64,000 nucleotides of DNA. Source: Thermoplasmata archaeon. GTDB taxonomy: Archaea > Thermoplasmatota > Thermoplasmata > Thermoplasmatales > Thermoplasmataceae. This document shows, piece after piece, positions 9,334 through 18,396 of this stretch. A program made the translations under genes and the position numbers. Position 1 is the stretch's first letter. Every line of letters starts with the position of its first letter. The stretch covers positions 618 through 64,617 of the forward strand of contig JAJZZM010000024.1 in assembly GCA_021797555.1 (NCBI GenBank). Reading direction: 5' to 3'. The notes beneath the pieces are model-generated. The model made no database searches. It was given only the letters and a program-made list of their open reading frames with translations, and had not been told where the DNA came from.

Positions 9334-9902
9334 AAAACGGTCTGCGGATTCTTGGAATAGATGATGGGCCGTTTTCAAAAAATATTGATAAAAAAACAGT
9401 GCTTGTAGGCATTTTAATGAAGTTTAATTCCTATATAGAGGGAATAACAGTAAAAAAAATAGACATTGATGGCACAGATGTAAATAATCAAATAATTGAA
9501 ATGTTTAATGGCAGATTTAATAAGGAAATAAATTTTATAATGACAAACGGAATAACATTCGGTGGTTTTAATATAATGGACATATCATTAATTAATGAAA
9601 AAACAAACATACCGGTGATATCAGTGATAAGGAAAAAACCAGATTTAGAACTGATATACAATGCATTAAAAAAGCATTTCGGTGATTATGAATATAGAAT
9701 AGACTTAATAAATAAAAGTTTTCCAGAAGAAATAATATTGAATAATAATAACTTATATGTAAATTATAAAGGTATAAATTTAACAGATGTTAAAAACATA
9801 ATTAAAAAAACGATAAAAATGGGTAATATGCCTGAACCTATAAGAATGGCACATTTGGTGGCAACCGCAATAATTAAAGGTGAAAGTTACGGAAAAGTAT
9901 AA
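9330..9902 (+). CDS. DUF99-family protein (endonuclease dU-like)
   Basis: This 190-residue protein begins LRILGIDDGPF, the hallmark N-terminus of the archaeal DUF99/UPF0215 family. The central TNGITFGGFNIMDI segment also fits, as does the C-terminal RMAHLVATAIIKGES. Some family members are described as deoxyuridine-specific endonucleases; whether this one cuts DNA is not shown by sequence alone. It is translationally coupled to PRPP synthase, hinting at a link to nucleotide pools or repair. Confidence 0.8.
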   Translation: MKNGLRILGIDDGPFSKNIDKKTVLVGILMKFNSYIEGITVKKIDIDGTDVNNQIIEMFNGRFNKEINFIMTNGITFGGFNIMDISLINEKTNIPVISVIRKKPDLELIYNALKKHFGDYEYRIDLINKSFPEEIILNNNNLYVNYKGINLTDVKNIIKKTIKMGNMPEPIRMAHLVATAIIKGESYGKV

Positions 9903-9963
9903 TTTTAAAACATGATATAAAAATAATAAAAATTATTATTAATTATATAGTTATTATAAAACT

Positions 9964-10887
9964 ATGAGATATAACAGAATAATTGGATTGCTTATATTAG
10001 TTATAGTTGCATTAACATCACTATTTTCAATATTATTTATACTTGATATCATATACCATATACCGTTTTTTGAATATTATAATATATATTTCTATGCAGG
10101 CATAATTGTTGTGGGCGGAATAGTAGTTACAAATTTAATTTCATCTGCAATTACAAAGAAAACAACAAATGTTGTTGGGCTATCAACAGCCGGAGCCTTA
10201 AGTTTTGCTGTACGTATTATAGGATATATACTTGTTGCTGTGGTTTTCTTTTCAATGGTAAAGATTGATATAGGTGCGGCCTTAGCTGCAGGTGGTTTTG
10301 CAGGTTTAGTTTTGGGTTTAGCCTCACAGGATGTTCTTGGAAATATATTTGGTGGAATAGCAATAGTAGGATCACACCCGTTTAAAATAGGTGATAGAAT
10401 TACAGTTTCAACATGGCAATATGGTCTGGATGCACCAGCATACCCACCCAAGTTTTACTCTGAGGATTTTATTATACCTGGTTATACCGGTGTAGTTACC
10501 GATGTATCCTTAATGTATACTTCCATGTTAACAGATGATAATTTACCCCTAAAAATACCAAATAGCATAATGATACAGGCAGCAGTTTTCATACAGGGAA
10601 GAAATGATTCCAGAACTGTAAGAACAAAATTTGAAGTTCCAAAGGAAATAGATCCGGATATAATTATACCGGAATTAAATGATAGAATAAAAAATCTTGA
10701 GTTTATAAGAAAAGACCCCAAAATAATGGTTTATGAAACAACATTAACAACATATATCTTAGTTGTAGAAGCTTTGTGCAAGGGCAATTATGAGGAACCA
10801 CCAAGAAGTGAAATATTGAAGTTGTCAATGAAATTAGTAAAATCATTAAAAAACAACGATAATAAAACAGATATCAAAAAATCATAA
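9964..10887 (+). CDS. MscS-family mechanosensitive channel
   Basis: This 307-residue membrane protein has two N-terminal helices (about residues 7-30 and 40-62). A third helix is followed by the pore-lining Ala/Gly-rich segment GAALAAGGFAGLVLGLASQDVLGNIFGG at about 103-130, the MscS signature. A beta domain begins HPFKIGDRI and a cytoplasmic alpha/beta domain follows. Such channels open on membrane tension and relieve osmotic stress. The last six bases overlap the convergent lactonase gene. Confidence 0.92.
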   Translation: MRYNRIIGLLILVIVALTSLFSILFILDIIYHIPFFEYYNIYFYAGIIVVGGIVVTNLISSAITKKTTNVVGLSTAGALSFAVRIIGYILVAVVFFSMVKIDIGAALAAGGFAGLVLGLASQDVLGNIFGGIAIVGSHPFKIGDRITVSTWQYGLDAPAYPPKFYSEDFIIPGYTGVVTDVSLMYTSMLTDDNLPLKIPNSIMIQAAVFIQGRNDSRTVRTKFEVPKEIDPDIIIPELNDRIKNLEFIRKDPKIMVYETTLTTYILVVEALCKGNYEEPPRSEILKLSMKLVKSLKNNDNKTDIKKS

Positions 10888-11709
10888 AAATTTATATTCC
10901 ATGGATAATGTACCTTCTATATTATTTTCATATTTATACAAATAGCCTCCATTGCCATTTTCATCCATCGCTGTCGTAATATATAATGTTTTTAAATCAT
11001 CATTGCCGAACACGCATGAGGATACATTTTTGGAACTTACTTTTATTTCCTTTATTAATTTTCCATTTTTATCCAAATCCAAAACATGGGAACCACCGAA
11101 GAAGCATACATATAAATTATCCTCCGAATCTATTGTCATGCCATCGGGAACTCCAGGAGAAAATGAAACATCTATGCTTTTATCCTCAGATATTATGCTG
11201 CTATTGTTCTTATCATAATTAAATACCCTTATTCTTTTTGTTGGTGAATCGATATAATACATTTTATCATAATTTTTATTCCATATAGTTCCATTTGAAA
11301 TAGTTATTTTATTTAATGCCTCCTTTGCATTTTTATCAAATCTATATAATGATGCTATATCATTTTTTTCCTTAATATCCATTGTACCTGCAAATAAAAC
11401 ACCGTTTATATCACATTTTCCATCATTAAACCTTATTCTATCAGGGAAATCCATTGTAAATAAATTTTTTACTTTTTTTGTTTCAAGATCCATGTATTTT
11501 ATACTGTTTTTTGTTGAAAATATAATGTTATCATTACATGGGACAATAAATGTAATAATTTCCTTTAAATCTATAGTATAAAAATTATTTTTATAATAGC
11601 TATGGATTTTACCGGATTTTATATCTATATAATATAATTTATTGTTTAACCATACTGGCGATTCACCAAGAATAGACTGAAAAGAATTTTTTATTCTATC
11701 TGCATCCAT
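10882..11709 (-). CDS. SMP-30/gluconolactonase-family protein
   Basis: This 275-residue beta-propeller belongs to the SMP-30/gluconolaconase/LRE family. It has the opening GESPVWLNNKLYYIDI, with the metal-binding Glu, then RFNDGKCDINGVLFAGTMD (metal Asn and Asp region) and PDGMTIDSEDNLYV. Family members hydrolyse sugar lactones with a divalent metal. In a thermoacidophile using the non-phosphorylative Entner-Doudoroff route this would act between sugar dehydrogenase and aldonate dehydratase. That pathway role is inferred; no other pathway enzyme is adjacent. No signal peptide is seen. Confidence 0.85.
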   Translation of the reverse strand: MDADRIKNSFQSILGESPVWLNNKLYYIDIKSGKIHSYYKNNFYTIDLKEIITFIVPCNDNIIFSTKNSIKYMDLETKKVKNLFTMDFPDRIRFNDGKCDINGVLFAGTMDIKEKNDIASLYRFDKNAKEALNKITISNGTIWNKNYDKMYYIDSPTKRIRVFNYDKNNSSIISEDKSIDVSFSPGVPDGMTIDSEDNLYVCFFGGSHVLDLDKNGKLIKEIKVSSKNVSSCVFGNDDLKTLYITTAMDENGNGGYLYKYENNIEGTLSMEYKFL

Positions 11710-11810
11710 AGATATACAATATAATTTTATTATTATAATTTTCTAAATGGAATAAAATATATTATTATAAATAATAATAAAAATTATAATGTAATTTATA
11801 ATTATTAAAT

Positions 11811-12131
11811 ATGTGGAATGAGGTCTTTAAAAAAGATGAGATAAAAAATAATGAGTTAAAAAACATTACAATAAAGGGAATACCATTATTAATTGTAGAT
11901 ATTAACAATAGTATATACATAACGGATTTATACTGCACGCATGAACAAACATCACTGGAAGAAGGCTTTATAGACAAATGCCATGTGGTATGCTCAAATC
12001 ATTTTGCAGAATTTGATCCAAAAACCGGCAAAGTTGTAGCAGGGCCAGAAGGAGAAGACACAAAAATTGACAACCTAAAAACATATAAAACAAAAATAGA
12101 AAATAATACAATAATGGTGGATCTGCCTTGA
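11811..12131 (+). CDS. Rieske-type [2Fe-2S] ferredoxin
   Basis: The 106-residue soluble protein has both Rieske ligand boxes: CTHEQTSLEEG at about residues 44-54 (Cys-x-His) and CSNHFAEFD at about 62-70 (Cys-x-x-His). It lacks a membrane anchor, so it resembles dioxygenase-type or biosynthetic Rieske ferredoxins rather than the bc1 subunit. Its stop overlaps the TTG start of the fused electron-transfer flavoprotein gene by four bases. Tight coupling suggests it passes electrons to or from EtfBA; the partner role is inferred. Confidence 0.92.
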   Translation: MWNEVFKKDEIKNNELKNITIKGIPLLIVDINNSIYITDLYCTHEQTSLEEGFIDKCHVVCSNHFAEFDPKTGKVVAGPEGEDTKIDNLKTYKTKIENNTIMVDLP

Positions 12132-13810
12132 AAATTTTAGTATTCATAAAGCAAATTCCTGATATAAACGATATAAAATTCGATGAAAATACAAAAAGAA
12201 TAATAAGATCCGGAGTTAAATTGATGATCAATTCCTTTGATAAAAAAGCTGTTGAAGAAGCAATAAGATTGGATGAAAAATATAACTGTGATACGTATGT
12301 TGCAACAATGGGGCCACCACAGGCCATGGATATTTTAAAAGATTCAATAAAGATGGGAATAAAACACGGAATATTAATCAGCGATAAAAACTTCGGTGGG
12401 TCAGATACATATATAACATCCAGGATTTTATCAGAAGCTGTAAAAATAATAAAGCCCGATCTTGTTTTAACCGGAAAATATTCACTGGACGGTGAAACAT
12501 CACAGGTTCCTCCGGAAATTGCATGTTTGTCAAATTATAATTTTAAATCATCTATATCCGGAATTGAAATAAAGAATAATAGTGTTACCATAACCAGGGA
12601 TGAAGACAATGGTATAAGAACAATGGAAATGGAATTGCCTGCAGTACTGTCTGTAAGTGAGAAGATAAACCGTGCAAGGCCTGTGCCAAATATACAAATA
12701 AAAGAGGAGATAAAAATTTACGACTCAAGCATAATAAAAAACATATCAGGAAAAGAATCACCAACAGAGGTTATAGATACATATAAGATAGAAGATTCAA
12801 GGAAAAATGAATTTATAGATTTCAATAAATTTATTGATATACTTAATTCCTCAAAGAATAACATTAAAAATAATAATTACGATAAATTATATGACCATGA
12901 TTCCGACGAAATATTTTTGGGTCTTGCAGTAGATGATAGCATAACATCAAGGGAAATATCATCAAAAATTGCCGAAATAAATAATAATAAAATGAAAATA
13001 GTATTTATCGGCAATATAGACCCTGAAAAAATAGATGGCATGTCATGCCACGAATATATATACTTAAAGGATTCAGACAATTTATATATATCTGAATACG
13101 TTATAAATTATATTAGAAATAATAATGTAAAACACATATTATGCCCATCAAATTTAAATGGCAGGGACATCTCATCGTATATAGCCGCATCCCTAGGTCT
13201 GGGACTAACGGCAGACTGTGTTGACATATCACTAAAGGATGGTAAAATGATCCAATATAAACCCTCATTCGGCGGAGGCATAATAGCAGTTATAAGGTCA
13301 AAAACTTCACCCGATATTGCAACTGTAAGGAAAGGCATGTTTAAAATTAAATATGAATCATATGATTATTTCGTAGACATTGTGAATGCAGAAAAAAAGG
13401 AAAAAATTACTGAAATATCCTATGATAGCATAGGTAATAAATTCAATAAATTAAATACAAATATAATCTTCGGAATAGGTACAGGCGTTAAAAGAGATTA
13501 TATAAACAAATTAATGGAGATAGCAGATAAAATGCATGCATCTATAGGTGCAACAAGGAAGGTTGTTGATATGCATTTAATTCCAAGGCAATTTCAAATA
13601 GGTTTAACCGGTATATCTATATCACCGGAACTATATATTGCTATAGGCATATCCGGAGCAGATAACCATATAGTTGGCATAAGATATTCAAAAAAAATAG
13701 TTGCGGTTAATACCAAGAAATCAGATATATTTAAGCACTCCGATTACGGATTAATTATGGATTCATCTGAATTTATTGATAAATTATACGATTACATAAA
13801 TTCAAACTAA
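12128..13810 (+). CDS. Fused electron transfer flavoprotein, EtfB-EtfA
   Basis: This single 560-residue chain joins an EtfB-like half (about residues 1-250) to an EtfA-like half (about 260-560). The beta half starts KILVFIKQIPDINDIKFDE and contains a VLTGKYSLDGETSQVPPEIA nucleotide-binding stretch. The alpha half ends with the FAD-domain signature VDMHLIPRQFQIGLTG and IGISGADNHIVGI. ETF carries electrons from acyl-CoA and related dehydrogenases to the quinone pool. The subunits are separate in most organisms; fusions occur in Thermoplasmatales. It starts with TTG overlapping the Rieske stop. Confidence 0.93.
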   Translation: MKILVFIKQIPDINDIKFDENTKRIIRSGVKLMINSFDKKAVEEAIRLDEKYNCDTYVATMGPPQAMDILKDSIKMGIKHGILISDKNFGGSDTYITSRILSEAVKIIKPDLVLTGKYSLDGETSQVPPEIACLSNYNFKSSISGIEIKNNSVTITRDEDNGIRTMEMELPAVLSVSEKINRARPVPNIQIKEEIKIYDSSIIKNISGKESPTEVIDTYKIEDSRKNEFIDFNKFIDILNSSKNNIKNNNYDKLYDHDSDEIFLGLAVDDSITSREISSKIAEINNNKMKIVFIGNIDPEKIDGMSCHEYIYLKDSDNLYISEYVINYIRNNNVKHILCPSNLNGRDISSYIAASLGLGLTADCVDISLKDGKMIQYKPSFGGGIIAVIRSKTSPDIATVRKGMFKIKYESYDYFVDIVNAEKKEKITEISYDSIGNKFNKLNTNIIFGIGTGVKRDYINKLMEIADKMHASIGATRKVVDMHLIPRQFQIGLTGISISPELYIAIGISGADNHIVGIRYSKKIVAVNTKKSDIFKHSDYGLIMDSSEFIDKLYDYINSN

Positions 13811-13881
13811 TACTATCTTCTAATAAAACATTTATAAACTTACAATGAAAAATATAATTTATTATTATTATATATACACAA

Positions 13882-14463
13882 ATGAAATTAAATAAAATAA
13901 ATGTAAAATTCCCGAAAAATATATTATTAGAGGATAAAACAAAAATAAAAATAGAAAATAATATGATAAGCAATGAAAATTTATTTTCGTTGCTATACCC
14001 TGAAAAATATACAGACGATATAGCAATAAACCTCATAAAGAATGGATTTCAGGATGCAACGCCAAGCATTTTTAAAGGGGAAAGGTATAGCATGTCAAAG
14101 GAAATCATGTTCCCATGGGAAATACATTTAAGGTTATTTAATTATAAGAAGTACTATGGCAAAATATTCGCACATATTGAAATCTCAAGGAAATATTTTG
14201 AACATTTATTTATTATACAGCCTGTTGTTTATGAACCATTCCAGTATTATAAAGGCATTTATAAAACATTTAAGGTATTATATGAACCGGAAAACAAAAT
14301 AGTTTCAAAATTTATTGATAATTATAATGTTGAGTTAATACCACCTGAAAATTTAATAGAATGGATGCCTGTTGTATTAAATTTGTATAAAAATTTTACT
14401 GTTTATAAGGAAAAAATTAGGGAAATTTTAGATGAAATCGATTATAATATGCATAGAAAATAA
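13882..14463 (+). CDS. Hypothetical protein, 193 aa
   Basis: I do not recognise this family. The 193-residue protein has no signal peptide or membrane helix. It is rich in aromatic residues (FPWEIHLRLFNYKKYYGK, QPVVYEPFQYYKGIY), with an IPPENLIEW segment near the end. Base and codon use match its neighbours. It is convergent with nob1 with no gap between the two stops. The regular composition and single long frame support a real gene with an unknown cytosolic role. Confidence 0.6.
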   Translation: MKLNKINVKFPKNILLEDKTKIKIENNMISNENLFSLLYPEKYTDDIAINLIKNGFQDATPSIFKGERYSMSKEIMFPWEIHLRLFNYKKYYGKIFAHIEISRKYFEHLFIIQPVVYEPFQYYKGIYKTFKVLYEPENKIVSKFIDNYNVELIPPENLIEWMPVVLNLYKNFTVYKEKIREILDEIDYNMHRK

Positions 14464-14940
14464 TTATTTTTTTATATATCTTTTTGTTTTATGCCCGCAT
14501 ACAGGACATATTTCTATATAATTTTTATATATTTTATGGCACCCCGTGCATCTGTATTTCCATTTAATCTCTTTTTTTATGGTTTCTATTCCAGCACCGT
14601 AATATTTTAAATTCATTAATCTTGCAACGTTCTGTATTGCATAGTCATCTGAAATTATTGTTGCATTTAATTGCAATGCCAGGGCTATAACATCAATATC
14701 AGTTTTGCTTAAAACGTAATAATCGCCGGTTTTTTTAGCAAAATTTATAACTTCATTAATATACATATTTTCAGGTATTTCTATTTTTAAATATTCTATT
14801 GAATTAATTATTGTTTTTAAATTCCCACTCTTTATTTCAGATATAACACTCTCTGGATAAATATAATTATTTTCGGTTAAATTTATTCTGCCAGATAATA
14901 TTGCAGATGTATCTATAATATATAAATTATGATAATCCAT
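14464..14940 (-). CDS. nob1: Nob1-like PIN-domain endoribonuclease
   Basis: The 158-residue protein has an N-terminal PIN domain, with the acidic residue in YIIDTSAILSG and DIDVIALALQL plus SDDYAIQNVA supplying the metal site. A C-terminal zinc ribbon follows, with CTGC...CPVCGH (about residues 133-151). This order and size match archaeal Nob1, which cleaves the 3' end of pre-16S rRNA during small-subunit maturation. Both zinc Cys pairs are intact. Confidence 0.9.
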   Translation of the reverse strand: MDYHNLYIIDTSAILSGRINLTENNYIYPESVISEIKSGNLKTIINSIEYLKIEIPENMYINEVINFAKKTGDYYVLSKTDIDVIALALQLNATIISDDYAIQNVARLMNLKYYGAGIETIKKEIKWKYRCTGCHKIYKNYIEICPVCGHKTKRYIKK

Positions 14941-15041
14941 TTATGTAATAATACAAAATACAGTAATAAATATAATTATTTTTAATATAAAGAATTTATT
15001 TTTTTTAAGATGCTATTTAAATTATGTTGCAATAAGCATAT

Positions 15042-15812
15042 ATGTTTATTCTGTTTTATATATTATTATTAATAATAGGGATAGCAGTAGGTGCCATTAC
15101 AGGCATAACAGGAAGCAGTGGAGTAATAGTTGTTGTTCCTGTTTTATCATACATGGGCATAAATTTCAAAACTACAATAGGAACAAGTTTATTAGTTGAT
15201 GTTATCACAACAACAATAGTAATATATGTTTATTTAAAGAAAAAAACTTTGAATATATTTATAGGCTTAACACTGGGTTTAGGTGCAATAATAGGTGCAC
15301 AGTTGGGTTCAACTGTGGCATATATAGTACCTGTTCTGCCATTAGAACTTGCATTTACGGCTATGACTGCATATATGTCATATTATACAATAAACAGGTC
15401 ATATCATATGAATAAAGCACGTAAACACCTAAATTTAAATAAAAATTTTGCATTTTTTGCAGGATTTTTATTAGCAATACCTGTTGGCATGCTAACAGGA
15501 ATAATAGGGGCAAGTGGCGGAGTACTCTTTATTTTTATAATTATACTATTATTTACAATGAAGGCCCAGAATATGGTGGGCACGGCAACATTGGCAATGT
15601 TTTTCTCAGCATCAAGCGGTGCAATTGGATATGCAAGGATAGGCCATATTTATTACCTTGCCGCAGTATTAATAGGCATAATTGCATTAATATCCGGTTA
15701 TTACTTCTCAATATTTGCACATAAAATCGATCAGAAATACATTTATCGTTTTCTTGGTGTTGTCTTCATTTTGGTTGTAATAAGTGAGATTATTAAAATA
15801 GCAATATTATGA
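15042..15812 (+). CDS. TauE/SafE-family membrane transporter
   Basis: This 256-residue protein is almost entirely hydrophobic, with about eight helices in two related halves. Each half begins with a Gly-rich motif: GAITGITGSSGVIVVVPVL at about residues 17-35 and GMLTGIIGASGGVLFIFI at about 148-165. That internal repeat is diagnostic of the TauE/SafE family, which moves sulfite, sulfoacetate or other organic anions. Substrate is not indicated by the neighbours. Its end overlaps the convergent E1-like gene by six bases. Confidence 0.88.
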   Translation: MFILFYILLLIIGIAVGAITGITGSSGVIVVVPVLSYMGINFKTTIGTSLLVDVITTTIVIYVYLKKKTLNIFIGLTLGLGAIIGAQLGSTVAYIVPVLPLELAFTAMTAYMSYYTINRSYHMNKARKHLNLNKNFAFFAGFLLAIPVGMLTGIIGASGGVLFIFIIILLFTMKAQNMVGTATLAMFFSASSGAIGYARIGHIYYLAAVLIGIIALISGYYFSIFAHKIDQKYIYRFLGVVFILVVISEIIKIAIL

Positions 15813-16580
15813 TAATATTGATTTTCCCAAATTTGAATAATAATTGGTTAAATATTTATAATTTTTTAATGAGCATGAAATGCATTTTTCATTTTTATTA
15901 ATTTTAATTTTCCTTACTTCAAAGTTTATTACATCAAAAAAGTGCAAATCCCCTGAAACATCATAACCCAGTAATATTTTAATTCCCAAATTAACTGCAA
16001 ACGAACCTATAACATTTGGCAGAGTGCTCAAAACGCCAGTAACAGCGCATGATGGCAATTCTGTAGGCTCCTTATTATAGCATGCATAGCATGAAGTTTT
16101 ATTTGGAATTATGGCCTTGATTTCACCATAAACCTCATTTGCAGATGTAAAAACCCACGGTGTATTAAATTTGTTGCATGCATCATTTATTATAAATCTG
16201 GTTAGCATATTGTCGGTGCCATCAAATACCAAATCAACATGTTTTATTAAGTTTATCTTTGACGCATCGAAAGTTTCATTATAATACTCCAAATCAATAT
16301 CCGGATTAATGTTTTTAATTTTTTTGCATGCTGTTTCGGCTTTATATTTTCCTATATCATAATAATCATATAATATTTGCCTGTGTATATTTGTAATTTC
16401 TATTTTATCACGGTCTATTAAAATTAATTTTTTTATTCCTGATCTGGATATTAAATCAGCAATAGCACTGCCAGTGCCCCCTAAACCTATTATTAAAACT
16501 GTTTTATTTAGCAATTTTTTCTGGTTTTCCTCCCCGATAAAATTTAATGATATCTGCCTTGTATATTTTTTTAGATCCAC
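15807..16580 (-). CDS. ThiF/MoeB/UbaA E1-like adenylyltransferase
   Basis: This 257-residue protein adenylates the C-terminus of small ubiquitin-fold sulfur carriers. It has the ATP motif IIGLGGTGSAIADLI at about residues 31-45, then LIDRDKIEITNIHRQ and FDGTDNMLTRF. Zinc Cys pairs are CYAC (about 171-174) and CISC near residue 236-239. Archaeal homologues activate SAMP/MoaD/ThiS-type proteins for molybdopterin and tRNA thiolation. No carrier gene is adjacent, so the partner is open. Confidence 0.9.
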   Translation of the reverse strand: MDLKKYTRQISLNFIGEENQKKLLNKTVLIIGLGGTGSAIADLISRSGIKKLILIDRDKIEITNIHRQILYDYYDIGKYKAETACKKIKNINPDIDLEYYNETFDASKINLIKHVDLVFDGTDNMLTRFIINDACNKFNTPWVFTSANEVYGEIKAIIPNKTSCYACYNKEPTELPSCAVTGVLSTLPNVIGSFAVNLGIKILLGYDVSGDLHFFDVINFEVRKIKINKNEKCISCSLKNYKYLTNYYSNLGKSILS

Positions 16581-16652
16581 ATTTAAATATTATATTATAG
16601 TTAAAATCTTTTTTGATAGTTAAATTAATAATACATAAAGGGATAAAAAGGC

Positions 16653-17528
16653 ATGGATTCGGATGTTAAAGAAAAATATTTGCTTGCCGGTAAAATAGGC
16701 AAGAAGGCACTTGATTATGCACAGACTTTAATAGAGCCTGGAACTTTATTTTATGATGTTGCAGAGAGAACTGAACAGTTTATAAAGGATAACGGTGCAA
16801 TGCCATCATTTCCCGTTAATCTGTCAATAAACAATGAGGCTGCACATTATACACCATATGAGGGTGATAAAAAGAAATTTAAAACAGGTGATTTAGTTAA
16901 AGTGGATTTAGGTGCAATGGTTGATGGCTATATGTCCGATAATGCCGCAAGTATGGAGGTGGGCAATACTGGAAATTATTCTGATTTAATAGAGGCAACG
17001 AGGGAAGCTTTAAATTCCGCAATAAAAATATTGAGGCCCTTAATAAATATATATAGGATCGGGGAAGAAATTGAGAATGTTATAACTTCTTATGGTTTTA
17101 ATCCAATTAAAAATTTAGGCGGCCACGGAATAAATAGATATGATCTGCATTCAGAAATATTTATACCAAATTATGATGATGGAAATGATGAAACAATAAA
17201 AACGGAAAAAGTAATTGCAATAGAACCATTTGCAAGTAACGGAATAGGGATGATTCATAACGGTCAGTTTGGGAATATATACATTATTGATGCCCCCAAG
17301 GTTAAGGATAAAAATGAAATAATATACAAAAATTTCAACACAATACCGTTTGCTGAAAGGTGGCTGGCAAAATTAATACCGGATGACCAGGCATATATTA
17401 AGAAGAAATTATCGGAAAGGCTAATATCAGGTTTCCCTGTTCTAAAAGAGCATAATAAATCAATGATAGCACAATCAGAACACACAATAATGGTTTTAAA
17501 CGATGAAATAATTGTGACAACAAAATAA
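16653..17528 (+). CDS. map: Methionine aminopeptidase, type II
   Basis: This 291-residue metalloprotease removes the initiator Met. The pita-bread metal ligands are visible: Asp pair in VDLGAMVDGYMSD (about residues 89-101), His in GHGINRYDLH, and Glu in IEPFAS and near the C-terminus. It carries the type II insert before the second Glu and the HYTPYEGD substrate segment, and has no N-terminal zinc finger, as in archaeal enzymes. It is convergent with tmk, with no intergenic space. Confidence 0.95.
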   Translation: MDSDVKEKYLLAGKIGKKALDYAQTLIEPGTLFYDVAERTEQFIKDNGAMPSFPVNLSINNEAAHYTPYEGDKKKFKTGDLVKVDLGAMVDGYMSDNAASMEVGNTGNYSDLIEATREALNSAIKILRPLINIYRIGEEIENVITSYGFNPIKNLGGHGINRYDLHSEIFIPNYDDGNDETIKTEKVIAIEPFASNGIGMIHNGQFGNIYIIDAPKVKDKNEIIYKNFNTIPFAERWLAKLIPDDQAYIKKKLSERLISGFPVLKEHNKSMIAQSEHTIMVLNDEIIVTTK

Positions 17529-18158
17529 TTATAAATTACTTATTATATCCTTTATTACCTTATGTGCATCATTAAAAATTTCATTTATGTTTCTATTTGC
17601 ATCTATTTTAATTATTCTTATATCCTTATCTGTAAATTTTTTTAAATTATCAAAAAAATAATTATAATACATTTTAACATTTTTTAAATTATCCTTCTCT
17701 TCAAGTATAGATAATATTTTATTGTTTTTATTCAAACTTTTTCTATTATTAATTATCCTGTTAATTGATATATCAATGTCTGCATCTAAGTATATTATAA
17801 TATCAGGCAAAATTATCATTTTTGATGTGTTTAAAATATAATTTATAGTTTCATCCATATTGTTGAAAAACTGATCTATTAAAGGGCCTTCATAGGCTAT
17901 TGATGATATTAAATATCTATCGGAAATTACTATTTTATCAAGATTTTTTTTAATTTCCTCCTGATGTTTTATCCTATCGTATGTAAATAGAAAGAAATTA
18001 TAAATTGAATCATATTTATTATCAAGCTTTTTTAATTTATCAAACTCAAAACTGTCTGTTGGTTCCTTTGTGAAATGCATATCTGTAAATTCGGTTTTCA
18101 AATAATTTATTAATGTTGTTTTGCCTGAACCATCAATGCCCTCTACGTTAATAAACAT
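17529..18158 (-). CDS. tmk: Thymidylate kinase
   Basis: The 209-residue enzyme phosphorylates dTMP to dTDP. Walker A EGIDGSGKTT occupies residues 6-15, the DRY motif is in ISDRYLISSIAYEGP, and an Arg/Lys-rich LID region (INRIINNRKSLNKNNK) follows. It is one of the most Asn/Lys/Ile-rich housekeeping proteins here, reflecting base composition rather than transfer. It starts about 240 bases from the divergent Cys/Met enzyme gene. Confidence 0.93.
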   Translation of the reverse strand: MFINVEGIDGSGKTTLINYLKTEFTDMHFTKEPTDSFEFDKLKKLDNKYDSIYNFFLFTYDRIKHQEEIKKNLDKIVISDRYLISSIAYEGPLIDQFFNNMDETINYILNTSKMIILPDIIIYLDADIDISINRIINNRKSLNKNNKILSILEEKDNLKNVKMYYNYFFDNLKKFTDKDIRIIKIDANRNINEIFNDAHKVIKDIISNL

Positions 18159-18396
18159 AAATGGTTATGGTTATAGATTATAAATTATTTTATATTTTAA
18201 TACTTTATGTGTTTATAATATTTTTATTATATCAAATTATTTTATGCCACAATATTTAGCACGGAGTTGTATATTTTAAACACGAAACCAATTCAGGACA
18301 ATATAATGGCATTTTAGGTTAATAGATTATAAAATTGCATAAAAGAAATTAATATAAAAATGCTAATGTTTATAATTTTATATAATATATATTATA

